A stretch of 64,000 bases of DNA from Paramoeba atlantica (Eukaryota > Discosea): assembly GCA_977017575.1 (NCBI GenBank), contig CDRNVI010000065.1, forward strand, positions 62,001 to 126,000, read 5' to 3'. Both the position numbers and the translations under genes were made by a program. The notes beneath the pieces are model-generated. The model did not search any database, was not told the DNA's origin, and saw only the letters and a list, made by a program, of their open reading frames with translations. Below are positions 7,862 to 18,372 of this stretch, piece by piece. Each line of letters starts with the position of its first letter. Position 1 is the stretch's first letter.

Positions 7862-10312
7862 TTATGAGGAGCCTCGTTTTCTTAAAGCATCTATTTGTTT
7901 TTGACGATGTCGTAACGCTTTTGTGGTTGGAGCAATCAGCTTCGCCTTTCCCTGACGAGGCTCTTTGTATTCCTTACTTTCTGCAACGGATGACACATAA
8001 TAATGCTTTAAGCAAAATGCAGAGAAATTTCTTTCGCCGCTCAGAGTGAAGCGAAGTGCAACTGATAAACAATCATCAGTGCAGGAACCTTCGTGGAAGT
8101 GTGATCTGAAAAAGTTTCCCAATCGAATCCCACCATGGAGCAGTAAAGGACTCTTGGTGATTGACATGCTGGAACTGCGCTGATCTTCCAATTCCTTACC
8201 TGAGGCGTATTTTTTCTCAATGTTGAGTGACTCTCCAGGAGAAACGGATATCGGATCGCCATCTGGATCATACCTCACTTTCCATTGCGGAATACCAAGG
8301 CAGGCGGCATCGTTGTTGATTTCCTTCACCTCCGTCGGGCTTGAGCCAGCGGTCTGTATAGCAGATCTAATATCATTGGAGAACAATATCTTGTAGCCGT
8401 ACCCTTGATTAAGCAAGAATCGCTGCCTTTTACGGGAGAAAACGGCTTCTTTGGTATCGGGGGTAACCAGGGAGTAGAAGTAAGCCAACCGGGTATTGGA
8501 TTTGATGCGGAGTATGCGCCCCAATCTCTGTACTTCAGTTCTTTGTGAACCAAAATTTGAAGACAGCTGTATGATTACACTGGCCTCCGGAATATCCAGT
8601 GCAGCATCACCTACTCGGCTGAGAAAAAGTGTGTTCACAGTTTCGCTTGCCTTGAACCACTGTATAACACTGTCCCTCTCTATTTCCGAAGTTTCTCCAT
8701 GTAAAAACGGTCGCCCAAAAAGTTTTGCACAGTACTCCAGACATGGCACGCTATCCGAAAAGACAAGAGTTTTATCTGGGGGCTGTAAGTTTTCGTGATA
8801 CCGTAAAATTGTTTGGCAGCACCATATTTTTTCCGGATTCATATTACATAGTTTACGACGATCACTGTCACTTTCAGAGCGGAGGTAATAGGACATAAAT
8901 AACGATGGAAATCGACACAGTACCTCTACACACATTACTTCAGCAATATAACCCTTTCGCGTAAGTTCATGATTTGAGCATTCGTACAATTTCGGACCGA
9001 TCAAATAATTCAAATCATCAATTTTATCGTCTTCACGCAATAAAGTTGCCGTCAACCCAATCATGCAATGTGCTTTAACGAGATTTACCACATTTCGAAA
9101 GTTGTTTGCAGCAGCCATGTGTACTTCATCAAAAAGAACAAGTCCCCATGCATCCTGTAGCATGCTGGTAAGAATTATTTTCGTCGCTTCATTCCTTCGC
9201 GTGTCGTCGAAAGTAAGCATAGTGTATGTTGTAATCACCACATCAGCGGGAGCCTCGCGTGAAGTGGATGTTAATACGCTAATTTGCTCTGGTCTTAGAT
9301 AACTCCAACGCAGAAATTGATCCCTCCATTGCAAAACAGAAACTCGATTACAACATACAACAAGTGTCCGCTTCGAGATTCGGGAGGAAATGGCCACCCC
9401 AGTCAGCGATTTACCCGCACCACATGGAAGGACGATAAGGCCGCTACGAACTCGAGTGCCGGTGAAAACGGACTCCATCGCCTCGCGCTGATACGAACGA
9501 AGAACTGTGAGAGGTCTCAGAATAAAGTTCGCTATGTTCCGTGTGATGGAGTCGCTTATGAAATCATACAAATTCTCCAAAGCTAAATTATGCTGCCCGG
9601 TTATCACTTTTTTAGCTGCTCCTGCCTTTCCGTGAGTAACACCTAAGGAGAAGCCTGCCTTGAGTGTACCATCGTTTAACTGAATTGTGTCTTCTTGAGC
9701 TACAGAATCGAAATACGATGAGCTTGGTGAACCACTATCTAGCAGCATATTTAGCAAAGGTTCCGACGTTGATTCCAAAAAGTAGCAAACTTCCTTTTTT
9801 ATTTTACGGTTACTTTTAAAGAGCGTAGCTTGAGGCACAGAACTGCTCTCCTTTCTTTCAATTTTGGGGACACGTAGGACAAACTTTAGACTCGCAATAG
9901 ATCTTACACAATGATCCATAAAAACCAAAAATATATTTATTGAAGCGTGAGGAGCGCAAAAGGAATAACAATGTTCACGAAGCGCATTGAACGTCCAACC
10001 ATGAAGAATAGCCGAACTTATACTCTCTTGTGTAATCTGATATTCGTGAACAAAGCTGGTTCTTGATCTGGGCTCGGCAATGCTCAACAAAAATCCTTTG
10101 GCTTGCTCATAACGCTGATGAAATGTTTCTACGACAATAAAAAACAAGAAATTTTCTTGTGCAATATATTCTTTCGGAACTGCACTAAGTTCGACGTCGT
10201 CGTGAAACTCTTTTCCCTTTTCCGGGGCATATTGCATGAACAGTAGAAGAGGAGCTTCTGACTCTTGGTATCCTTCATTCAGATTAACCTCCCTGTCAGT
10301 GGTGTAGGTCAT
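7862..10312 (-). CDS. ERCC3: TFIIH helicase XPB/Ssl2
   Basis: XPB is the 3'-5' DNA translocase of TFIIH, used in promoter opening and nucleotide excision repair. The motifs are intact: Walker A VLPCGAGKS, the DEVH box (VLFDEVHMA), LTATLLRED with the XPB-specific RED triad, and motif VI QRLGRILR. The family block LFLSRVGDAALDIPEASVII lies before motif VI. The N-terminal damage-recognition-like region includes FLLSIAEPRSRTSFVHEYQIT, matching XPB. The first in-frame ATG is at 10312, giving 817 residues. The frame stays open to 10504 without another ATG, so up to 64 more residues would need a non-ATG start or splicing. Length is close to human XPB (782) and yeast Ssl2 (843). Confidence 0.93.
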   Translation of the reverse strand: MTYTTDREVNLNEGYQESEAPLLLFMQYAPEKGKEFHDDVELSAVPKEYIAQENFLFFIVVETFHQRYEQAKGFLLSIAEPRSRTSFVHEYQITQESISSAILHGWTFNALREHCYSFCAPHASINIFLVFMDHCVRSIASLKFVLRVPKIERKESSSVPQATLFKSNRKIKKEVCYFLESTSEPLLNMLLDSGSPSSSYFDSVAQEDTIQLNDGTLKAGFSLGVTHGKAGAAKKVITGQHNLALENLYDFISDSITRNIANFILRPLTVLRSYQREAMESVFTGTRVRSGLIVLPCGAGKSLTGVAISSRISKRTLVVCCNRVSVLQWRDQFLRWSYLRPEQISVLTSTSREAPADVVITTYTMLTFDDTRRNEATKIILTSMLQDAWGLVLFDEVHMAAANNFRNVVNLVKAHCMIGLTATLLREDDKIDDLNYLIGPKLYECSNHELTRKGYIAEVMCVEVLCRFPSLFMSYYLRSESDSDRRKLCNMNPEKIWCCQTILRYHENLQPPDKTLVFSDSVPCLEYCAKLFGRPFLHGETSEIERDSVIQWFKASETVNTLFLSRVGDAALDIPEASVIIQLSSNFGSQRTEVQRLGRILRIKSNTRLAYFYSLVTPDTKEAVFSRKRQRFLLNQGYGYKILFSNDIRSAIQTAGSSPTEVKEINNDAACLGIPQWKVRYDPDGDPISVSPGESLNIEKKYASGKELEDQRSSSMSITKSPLLLHGGIRLGNFFRSHFHEGSCTDDCLSVALRFTLSGERNFSAFCLKHYYVSSVAESKEYKEPRQGKAKLIAPTTKALRHRQKQIDALRKRGSS

Positions 10313-10875
10313 ACTTGTTCTTAATAAATTCGAATTACTCTTTTGGGATGCCGGAAGTGTGAGACCGGAGAATTCATCTTTCTTTTCACGAACTGGTTCA
10401 GATAAAAGGTTCGAAGTTTCGGTACTGCCTGTTCTGCCGAATTCTGACAGGGAAGCTGTGGACGCTTCCCTGCCGCGGGAATTGCTCTTTATTACAATCT
10501 TCACCTCACTCGAATAATACGTACCACCTTCAGACCCGGTCCATAAAAAGCGCTACCGAAAAATATATAAAAGGCAAGCTACTAATATGAAATTAATAGA
10601 ATATTCAAAGGATAAATTATTTACTTAATTTACAAGATTTCGAAATGTTGCTGAATATGAGTCAGAAAATCGAACGTGTGTACTAGTATACTCACTAGTG
10701 AACCAGACACGCGTATCCAGGTAGTATATCAAGTAGAAGATCGTGTACTATAGAAAACTAGTACCAGCAAAGTAGAATCGTTACGAACTACAGCCGAATT
10801 TCCCAACTGGCGAACACATTTGTCATGTTTGCCTCATATGCGTGCGATCAATCTAGCATTGCCTCTATAGTTGAG
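10313..10875. other. Spacer between eIF4E and XPB
   Basis: The left 190 bases continue the XPB frame without an ATG. The rest is AT-rich with no supported feature. Confidence 0.45.
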
Positions 10876-11505
10876 CTATTGCATAGCTTCCAATTTTTCC
10901 TTGTGAGAGACATACTCCATACTTACGGGAACTGGACTTAGAATGTTTCTTACTTGTTCCCCAATCGCTCCCACCACATCCGGACCTGCTGCTCCGGAAA
11001 CCCACAACGCCAAACGCGTTCCGTGTCGTTTCCTGGTCAACACGACCCCACAGACCGCATCCACAACATCCGGGTACACCCCCTCCAAAGGATCATAGAA
11101 ATACTCCCCAATCAGGCTTAACGTCAGGCTTTCCCACACAGCGTTCAGGCTCGCCATGTCCTCGTGGTCGTGTAGCACCACGATCCACTGCCCCCCTAGG
11201 CGGTTGGTGGGGTCCTCCCACGCCGGGGCGATTCCTTTTTTAAACAAACAGTACTTGGCACCAAACACCAGAGCACTGGGGCGCTTGATGTGGTTAGCCG
11301 TACTCCAGTACTTCTCTACAGTGTTAATGTCCGAGATCTGTACCAGTGACTTCTCCCAGGGAACGGCTTCCTGGGATTCGGTGTCACGTAGGGAGCGATC
11401 GGCGTACCACAGCACCCAGGAACGCCCGAGGGGGTGTTCGGACGGGGGAAGTGCTTTCTCGGTCTCGTGAAGGCTTGTAGAGAGGACTGCAGCGTTAGGA
11501 TTCAT
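10876..11505 (-). CDS. EIF4E: Translation initiation factor eIF4E
   Basis: This is the mRNA 5'-cap-binding protein, about 209 residues from the chosen ATG. The fold is easy to follow: HPLGRSWVLWYADR (residues 24-37), then PWEKSL with the first cap-stacking Trp at about 50, then FGAKYCLFKKGIAPAWEDP with the second Trp-Glu pair at about 96-97. GGQWIVVL and SLIGEYF follow later. It carries an insertion of about 12 residues around FYDPLEGVYPDVVD, compared with metazoan eIF4E. The frame opens upstream to 11631, but the ATG at 11505 sits just after a textbook acceptor and begins a normal eIF4E tail. Base composition is clearly more GC-rich than its neighbours, which may reflect high expression. Confidence 0.92.
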   Translation of the reverse strand: MNPNAAVLSTSLHETEKALPPSEHPLGRSWVLWYADRSLRDTESQEAVPWEKSLVQISDINTVEKYWSTANHIKRPSALVFGAKYCLFKKGIAPAWEDPTNRLGGQWIVVLHDHEDMASLNAVWESLTLSLIGEYFYDPLEGVYPDVVDAVCGVVLTRKRHGTRLALWVSGAAGPDVVGAIGEQVRNILSPVPVSMEYVSHKEKLEAMQ

Positions 11506-11522
11506 TTGGGGGGAGATAATTG

Positions 11523-11567
11523 CTGTGAAAGAAGGGGAAGATGTAAAAGAGAGACCGAAAAGAGAAA
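11523..11567 (-). promoter_or_regulatory. Long pyrimidine tract and CACAG acceptor before eIF4E
   Basis: On the minus strand an almost pure pyrimidine tract of about 40 bases ends in CTTCTTTCACAG, 18 bases before the ATG. It is the clearest acceptor in the window and decides the eIF4E start. Confidence 0.65.
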
Positions 11568-12059
11568 ATATGACATTTATGTGTTTTGTGATTTGCAGGG
11601 AGCATGTTTGCAAAAATGAAATAAAAACCAACTTGGTGAAATCTCACTTTTTTTCCAGGATTTGTTTTCAAGAAAAAGAAATAATTCTAATGAAATCGTC
11701 AGTTTTTTATGAGAAATACATTAGCGGACGCCCACCTTTCTCTCCAAAAAGTAACTGATTTATTGGTCTGCGATTTATGCCCGGATTGAAAGAATAATGT
11801 ACAAAATTTTAAATTCAGTTTTCAGAATTTTTAAGACGACGATATTTTCCCTCCGATCATTATCTAACAGGAAAAATGCTTCTTACTGCATGGGCATTTG
11901 ACGTCTAAGGTGGCCAACTTTAAGCATGCTGCAATATTTTTAAGGAGGAAGTGAGGTAAAGTGTGTAAAGTTAAGAAAGAATTTAAGTGCATTCATATCA
12001 TTATTTTGAAAGTGGGTGCAATATAGGTGGTCTGTACCCAAAAATCCCAATCCTGCACG
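11568..12059. other. Intergenic, no gene seen
   Basis: This AT-rich stretch upstream of eIF4E has no convincing frame or repeat. Short plus-strand frames here have no family features. Confidence 0.4.
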
Positions 12060-12112
12060 GGTATCTCCCTCGTCCACTTTATCTTGGGCTGCATGGTCAT
12101 CGAAAACATGTT
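12060..12112 (+). repeat. Dispersed repeat, copy 1
   Basis: About 50 bases beginning GGTATCTCCCTCGTCCACTT and ending AAAACATGTT recur in reverse orientation at 59456-59504 with a few changes. The first 22 bases are identical. It lies just before a LINE fragment. Confidence 0.65.
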
Positions 12113-12241
12113 TTCTACACCTTCTTCAAATTTGGCCCGCGGCACAGTTCTATAGCATGCGTTCTGAGATGGACCAACTACGACGGATAATCAACATGTA
12201 ATACGAACGACACTTACACAAATCAGTGCAACGGCGTACTA

Positions 12242-12601
12242 CTGTGGCGAGCCAGTGGTTTCAAATGGCTATCGAAAGCGAGCTTGCGACATAAAAGCCA
12301 TCCCTTGTCTTGATTTGCAGCGTCAGTGATGACACAAACGCCTCTTCCTGCCCGGGCCGCCCTTGGTCTTTGGGGCATATCGCCCCACGTGAGCGATATT
12401 CATCCCATGTGCAGCGAGGCCACTCAAACTCCTCGGCATATTTTAGCGGGCTGCAAAGTATCCCTGGAGCAGGGTCGGTACACCTACCGACATGATTTAA
12501 TTTTACTCGCTCTCGCTGACGCAGTGGCTGACTCACTGTCCACCGCTGCTCTGCACTTCGACAGAAAACCGCCTGCCCGCTCTCGCAAGATACTGAATTG
12601 A
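12242..12601 (+). mobile_element. LINE C-terminal fragment (reverse-transcriptase tail)
   Basis: The plus frame encodes SKASLRHKSH, then TQTPLPARAALGLWG, then PMCSEATQTPRHILAGCKVS and LEQGRYTYRHDLILLALADAV. The order 'LRHK', 'P.P.NL..W', 'C..C......HIL..C', 'GRYTYRHD..L' is the familiar end of non-LTR retrotransposon polyproteins. The usual first knuckle cysteine pair is reduced to one clear Cys. An in-frame stop (TGA at 12311-12313) interrupts it, and no reverse transcriptase core lies upstream, so this is a 5'-truncated, dead copy. The next 150 bases, up to about 12760, may be its 3' UTR. Confidence 0.6.
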
Positions 12602-12764
12602 GACCAGAAGGGCGGGTTCGACCGCACAACGGCACCGAATTCATACTGTCCCCCCACCTAATTGTCATAGTCAAACCCAGGTGATTTCAGCCCTCGTTGT
12701 CCTTTTGACGAGACTGGGCAGGAGGCGCCGGAATTTTTTTAGGGGAGGGCACCCGCACATTTAT

Positions 12765-13070
12765 AATGCATATTAAGCTGCACATTGCTAATGCATACAG
12801 GGGGGACATTTGTCTGTGTAATACTAATCTGGAGAACATTAACCTGTGTAATATTAATCTGTGTTAACTCGAAAATATTTGCCCAGACAGAAATCTGTGT
12901 TAAAAAAAAGAAAAAGCGCCGCAGGCAAAAAAAAAATTGAAATATGTATTTTCCTCTGAAATTTCCTCTTTTCTTTTCGATACATGGACGCGTTCACTCT
13001 TACCCCCATGGAAGCTCTATATTATTAAAGTTAACACAGATCGTGTTATTTTTAATTCAGATCACCCACT
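12765..13070. repeat. Palindromic/direct repeat cluster around TTAATCTGTGTTAA
   Basis: Near 12770-12820 lie two ATGCATA units and a GGGGGG run. From 12815 there are three imperfect units of the kind CTGTGTAATANTAATCTG, ending in ATCTGTGTTAAC. The reverse complement GTTAACACAGAT appears at about 13030-13041. A homopolymer next to short direct repeats, mirrored about 160 bases away, is the layout of the small elements at 49979 and 52203. Confidence 0.5.
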
Positions 13071-13482
13071 CTTGGACAAAGGGGTTTTACAAACGCATTC
13101 AAAATTCCTCTTTTACCGCAACGATTTCGACAAATTGTTCCATTTCTTTTACTGAAGACCTCCGAAGGCCCCCGACGTGCGGACACCCACCCCCTACGAC
13201 ATACATACGCCTCCTGTGGAGGCTCCCGAACTAAATCTCTCTTACTGGGGGATCTCTTACTGAGGGGTATAAGGTAGTAGGAAAATCGTTGTGACATTTC
13301 TCGCCATCTTCGAAATAGCATGCAAGATCACTTTAGATGTCAGAGTACACTTCTACACCGATATCACCTGAGTTATCACTTAATTCCTTTATGGCCGCAA
13401 CCTTCAAGGTGTCCATTAGTTGCTACTAATGTACATTTAGAAATTCCATCATAAGAAATTTTGAGGTAATTAATTATTTGCC
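13071..13482. other. No gene seen
   Basis: Apart from a small direct repeat (ATCTCTTACTGGGGG and ATCTCTTACTGAGGGG near 13236-13265), nothing supportable was found. Confidence 0.35.
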
Positions 13483-13488
13483 AATAGT

Positions 13489-13530
13489 GGGTGATTGCCA
13501 ATAGTGGGTGTACCCCCCCTTTACTAAAAT
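13489..13530. repeat. Two 16-base repeats beside a C run
   Basis: TTGCCAATAGTGGGTG occurs twice in tandem and is followed by TACCCCCCC. This is the same 'two short repeats plus homopolymer' layout as several other short elements in the window. Confidence 0.5.
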
Positions 13531-14898
13531 AGAGATTCTTGGAAATGTATGCCTGAATTATACTTCCTATCCTTTATTGCCATTATATCCACTCATGAGT
13601 GAACTCGGGTGCGGGGCTTGCAACATAAAAAATGAAAATTGAAGAAAATGGTTAAATGTTCCACAAAAGTCCTTTACTTATGCATGTCCTTGACTTCCAC
13701 CCGGGGACTCTACGTCCAATTTCTGTGCGGAAGTATAGGTACGTAATATCTGGAGATGAGACATCCGTCAAAGTTGATTATGAAGCACATGTCAAATCTC
13801 TGGCCCCCAAAGGCGTTCAAAATAAACCACGTTCCAGGATATTATACCTAGTAGGTATACTAAGTGCGTACGGTATACTAAATTTTGTCTAGAAAGCTAA
13901 AAAGAATTTTCGCGCAGCTTCGCGGCGCGTTCCTTATCTGTATTTGCTAGAAAAATGGTGTCTTGACCTTAAAATGCGATTTCTTACCGTGTGATTGCTA
14001 GAAAAGTTGCTCTGTCGCTTCTATATAAAAAAGGGACATCTCTCGCTCCTGTTGCTGGCGGGGGGGGTAGGTATGCTAAGTGGGCATGGGCATACTATCC
14101 TGGAATGTGGTTTATAAGTTGTGCAGTAGCTAACGAAAAGGAAACTGTAACAATATTTTTGGCAGGCCTATACGACATGGATCATCGCTACCTCCGACTA
14201 TTATTTTTGCTTCATTAGCTAATCGCGCTGAAAAGTTTAGCGTTCTGAAAGATGTAACTAGAATAGCTAATAGCATTTACGACTCTGCTTACGTCGAATT
14301 TTACAGCTACGTGCTTCACAAACTGCCGGGGTCTTGGTGAAAGTGCTCCCGCAAGAGCGCCAACGAGCAGTGTTCGCAGCTGCACTTCTCGACCCGCCCA
14401 AGGAAATGAAACAGAAAACGGCGCGAGAAGGAGAGAAAGGAGGGCAACTTACCCTATGGACGGAGAATGAGCACCGCCCTGCGCTTGGGGGTGAACTTTG
14501 GGAGGCGGTGCAGGAGAAACCTTTGCAGGAATTTGCTGATGACCTGTTCAAAAAACGATTCGGTAAATGTTTTTTGAGTTTGTATTTTTTGGTGAAATTT
14601 GACTTTTAAAAGTGAAAAATCTATGGCACTCTTCTCTAAAAGGTGATTGCCAACATCAGACCTCATGAAAAGTTCAAAACTTGACAAAAAATAAACAAAT
14701 GCTTCTCGCCAAAAATTGACAACTTTCAATTAATAAAACAATTATTTTAGTACCATGAATTTTAGCGATAATAATTTTTGGCTTGGGTGTATTCGTAGTC
14801 GTATAGCGATCACCATCAAGCGAATAGACCGGCCTACACAAAACCCTAACATGTGATTTAAGCCACGTTCGGAAATCCCCGCAGAGAAAGTACATATA
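13531..14898. other. No supported gene, possible decayed element
   Basis: Several short plus-strand frames occur (for example 13656-13892 and 14334-14609) but none carries a recognisable domain. A GGGGGGG run lies near 14059. This may be old mobile-element debris, but nothing proves it. Confidence 0.3.
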
Positions 14899-16524
14899 CA
14901 GGGATGAAAACTTCCATCTGGGGGGGGTCTAAAATTCGTAAAATTTGCTCAATTTTGTAAAATAATAGCGCATTGGAGAGCTCTCGCAGAGTTGTATGTC
15001 TTTGGCGTATTCGGAACGCTCGACTTGAAAGATTTAATCTGATGATAAAAAAATAATTTTTTTTTCCCCGTGAAAATATGGCAATTTTTTATTTTTTCCC
15101 CATTTTATGCCTCAAAAGCGAGTTCGCTCACGGACTTCCCGTGGTGTTTTGAGCACACGCTCCTATGCCTCACCAGGGAAGATTAAGGAAAGTCACAGGA
15201 TGCTTCTTGTGGCGGACTTTGAGAAAACAGAGGCTTATTCCCGGACTGCCCAAAATTTTGGTGTCCACGAGGGAATTGTGAAACTCTGGGTGGAAAGATT
15301 TAATTGCACTGGCGACGTGGCCAGTCCATCCCCTACGCGTCAACCTAGGGGCACCACCTCTGATCTTATGAAAGTATCTTTAAAGCTTATTGATGACGCT
15401 TATCGTGACCTTCCTTATGGTATCTCCACTTGGAGCGAGCTCTGGAGAGAAGTAAAGCGACGTGGCTTCACATGTTCAATAACATCCCTAAGGAACATGT
15501 TGAAAAACTCAAAAGAAAAAATTGTGCTCAGAACAGCTTTAAAGACCCCTTTCTTATCTAATAATCATAAGGAGCGCAGAGTGCAATTTGCCACTGAAAT
15601 GCTACAGTGGAGCGACGCTGCGCTGGAAAATATTATTTTCTGCGACGAAAAAAATTTACAAAATTTTACAAAAAATTTACAAAAATAAAAATTTTTTACA
15701 AAAAAATTACAAAAAGAATTTACAAAAGATCCACCCGACCCACGTACCTTTGCCGAAAATCTGACCCCCCCAAAGAACGAACAGGGGAATTAGAACCCTA
15801 TCATGGTGGAGAAGGTATTATGGTTTGGATGGGGGTAAGCTTAAATCATGGGTTTCATTTACACGTCTTTCCTACCCATGATTCTCAAGGAAACAAAGTA
15901 ACTGTAAAAGGACAAATTTTTTATGAAGCCATGAAAAAAAGGGGGGGTCTGTTCCAATATTTAAGGAGACATCGGGCCACAATAGTGATGGACAATTGCC
16001 CGGCACATAATAAGGCTCGTGCCGCGGCCCAAGAAAAGGGTTATTCTTGGCTCCGATGGCCAGCACGATCCCCCGATCTAAACCCCATAGAAAATCTTTG
16101 GTCAATAATGGACGGGACAAAGGACCAAATTCAACCCAAAAATCAACAACAATTACTCTCCGCAATTCATGATTCCTATGATAAACTTAAGACAGAACAA
16201 ATATCTAAATTTGTGAATACGCTAAAAAGCTTCAGAAAGCGTTGCAGAATCATTGTAGAAAAGAAAGGTGCACATTGCGGATACTAAAAGGGGTTACTAA
16301 CAAGCTTCTTGGGGGGAAACGTTATTTTTTAACTTTTTTGTATCATTTTTCAAGTGACAATTCGAATTTTTGACCTATTCGGCATTTGTAGTTCCACTTT
16401 GATATAAAAGCTACCAGTACGAAGACGTACAACTCTGCGAGAGCTCTCGAATGCGCTATTATTTTACAAAATTGAAAAGTTTTTACAAATTTTAGACCCC
16501 CCCAGATGGAAGTTTTCACCACTG
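14899..16524 (+). mobile_element. Tc1/mariner-type DNA transposon, TA-flanked
   Basis: The element is 1,626 bases long, bounded by TA at 14897-14898 and 16525-16526. Its terminal inverted repeats are about 105 bases (14899-15005 and 16418-16524) with only a handful of differences. The ends begin CAGNGNTGAAAACTTCCATC followed by a GGGGGGG run, and include the palindrome GAGAGCTCTCG. It encodes one transposase gene on the plus strand, now interrupted. The near-identical ends point to recent activity. A truncated relative of its end lies at 3501-3607. Confidence 0.88.
15107..16287 (+). pseudogene. Tc1/mariner transposase, frameshifted
   Basis: The first 190 residues carry the N-terminal helix-turn-helix region (EAYSRTAQNFGVHEGIVKLW), then a second DNA-binding part, then the first DDE residue in IIFCDEK. 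The frame then breaks inside an AT-rich run built of TTTACAAAA units (about 15650-15730). It resumes one frame over with GIMVWMGVSLNHGFHLHVFP, VMDNCPAHNK (second Asp) and SPDLNPIENLW (Glu). I count 32 residues between the second Asp and the Glu, two fewer than classical Tc1 (34). A short repeat expansion probably caused the break. It is a plain DNA transposon and not a host gene. Confidence 0.85.
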
Positions 16525-16681
16525 TATACAACTAAAGGCGAAAAATAGCGATGGAACGTATATCTTTCGATAGTCATTTTGATAGGAACGAGGGCGTGAG
16601 GGAGGCTAATGTGTCTAAAGTCTTCTGAATCAAAAGTGAATAGAGAGCCTAGCCGGTACCACCTGTTCGAAAGCCTATCTT

Positions 16682-17425
16682 CTATGAATGACGCTGAGGA
16701 GAAAACGCTATCCGTATCGCACACTTCGAAATACTAGGTCTTCTCGTTAAGCAATTTTGTCGCAAATCGATTTCAACCAAAGTAGAAGGCAGGCTCAGTT
16801 GGGAATGATACTCCAATTCACTGAAGAAATTGTAGCTAAGATCGAGATAACGCAATCCTTCTTTCAAAGACCTAAGAGAAATACTTCCACAAAATCGATT
16901 AGAACGGATGCTTAATTCGGTTAAAGAAGAAGGAAGGCTGGACAGATCAATGCGACCGCAAAATAAATTATGATTGAGCTCCAATATTTTCAGTAGGGAT
17001 GAGAAGTGTGAGAGATCAATGCCATTCGAAAATTTATTATGACCGAGAGACAGTCTGGAGAGATTCGGAGGTAACTCAGAGGTGGTTGCAGCACCGGAAA
17101 ACCGATTACCTGTAAGCGCAAGACTCTGAAGGCTGGAAGGAAGAAACGTCCACTGCAGTGTTCCCACCAGATGCTGAAAGCCGCACTGAAGATGTGTCAC
17201 TATCGATTGAGAGTCACACCGTACACCAACCCAGAGACACCCAGCAGTGTGTGTGTTCCACGAAGCGGGACGATTAGTCACATTAACAAAAAATCTGTCC
17301 AGCTTGTATTCTACCGGTAATAAATCGTGGTCTATTTTTCCAGGACGACTAAAAGGTACTTTCTGGCGGGACACAGGTGTTCGATCCGTGTCTTTAGAAT
17401 GATTCCGGGTCAGATGGTCGCACAT
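16682..17425 (-). CDS. Leucine-rich repeat protein, 247 aa
   Basis: A leucine-rich repeat protein of the 'LPxxLxxLxLxxNxFxG' type, with about six repeats from residue 90 to 225. Examples are LPPNLSRLSLGHNKFSNGI and LPSSLTELSIRSNRFCGSI. Before them lies a plant-receptor-like N-cap: ASWNTHTAGCLWVGVRCD, with the C-x-W-x-G-V-x-C pattern. No signal peptide is visible, so export is unproven. It is a paralogue of the gene at 50552-51532; the two share the N-cap, the KLDRFF/QLDAFL helix before it and the repeat consensus. It lies 160 bases from the right end of the Tc1 element. Confidence 0.75.
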   Translation of the reverse strand: MCDHLTRNHSKDTDRTPVSRQKVPFSRPGKIDHDLLPVEYKLDRFFVNVTNRPASWNTHTAGCLWVGVRCDSQSIVTHLQCGFQHLVGTLQWTFLPSSLQSLALTGNRFSGAATTSELPPNLSRLSLGHNKFSNGIDLSHFSSLLKILELNHNLFCGRIDLSSLPSSLTELSIRSNRFCGSISLRSLKEGLRYLDLSYNFFSELEYHSQLSLPSTLVEIDLRQNCLTRRPSISKCAIRIAFSPQRHS

Positions 17426-17611
17426 CAGAAATACAAGTAGGTCACAAAAAAATAATACAGGAACAAATATACTTTATGAGAAACAAGCTAATGCACAGCT
17501 CAAACATTAAAAGAATGCATACATTAGTACGAAAACGTTCTTGAGAAACGCAGTTTATGTTTTTGATTATAGAACCACTTTTGTCACCTAGTTCATTCCT
17601 GTAAACGAATT

Positions 17612-18136
17612 TCAAAGAAACTTTCTCTCGCAACTAAGAAAAGGATCTGCGTCTAGAGGTGCGTCGAAGGAACACTCAGTATGAGGAACAATTAGATTAT
17701 CAAGTAGTTGTTCCCTCCGCACTTGTTCAGGGATCAAACCAGGATAGAAATTCTCATTAGATTCCAATGAATGCGTCGATTCTGTGGGGGCTATTGAATT
17801 CTTTTTTTGGTTAATTTTTGTCCGTATACTTTTCTCTAGATTATCACACCCTTCTCTACCCTTTAAGTTGTGCGATGGTCGAAAATTCTGTATCCATACC
17901 GCGTGTATTACTTGCGCTAAAGTGATGAGAACGAAGAAATTAGCCATTATGAATGGCATAGAATGCTTTCGGATGCGTTGATACAATTCGGACTGTTTTT
18001 CGGTATCAGACAACAATGAATTAACATACGCTCGACTATTGCACATGCGTCGACAAAATGACCTCCATTGCATGCTACGGGGCAAGTTCCCTTCAAGAAA
18101 TTGGCGAAGCATTCGCACGTAATTTGAATTATACAT
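17612..18136 (-). CDS. Hypothetical single-pass membrane protein, 174 aa
   Basis: I do not recognise this protein. The first 60 residues are basic (MLRQFLEGNLPRSMQWRSFCRRM). One membrane segment lies at about 61-82 (FIMANFFVLITLAQVIHAVWI), and a polar tail of about 90 residues follows. The tail includes FYPGLIPEQVRREQLLDNLI and ends PFLSCERKFL. It lies directly upstream of the LRR gene and reads the same way. The start is an ATG. Confidence 0.5.
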   Translation of the reverse strand: MYNSNYVRMLRQFLEGNLPRSMQWRSFCRRMCNSRAYVNSLLSDTEKQSELYQRIRKHSMPFIMANFFVLITLAQVIHAVWIQNFRPSHNLKGREGCDNLEKSIRTKINQKKNSIAPTESTHSLESNENFYPGLIPEQVRREQLLDNLIVPHTECSFDAPLDADPFLSCERKFL

Positions 18137-18239
18137 TTCTCACAATTTCACGAACGCTTAACAGAAAAATATCTATTTAATATTAATTAAGCTTGTTACA
18201 TTTATTCTGCTAAGTGATTTAATATTAGAATACTGGGGT

Positions 18240-18372
18240 CCCTAAAACTTTATATACTGTACCTCCCCTAGCTATCTGTCACCCCCCCACCCCCCTAGTT
18301 ATCTGTCGCTTTTTGACACTTCGAATATTTTTTTTGGTCGACCCCCCCCACCTAGTTATCTGTCGCTTTTTT
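18240..18372. repeat. Three TAGTTATCTGTCGC units with C runs
   Basis: CCTAGCTATCTGTCAC, CCTAGTTATCTGTCGC and CCTAGTTATCTGTCGC occur at about 18266, 18294 and 18350. Each lies beside a run of seven or eight C. It is another member of the homopolymer-plus-repeat layout. Confidence 0.55.

Noticed and set aside
12611-12640. GGGTTCGACCGC string resembling a tRNA T-loop
   Set aside because: It lies at the end of the LINE fragment and has no cloverleaf partners.
14334-14609. 91-codon plus-strand frame left of the Tc1 element
   Set aside because: Charged but without a known motif; the flanks contain stops and no relation to other copies was seen. It may be debris, but a gene is not supported.
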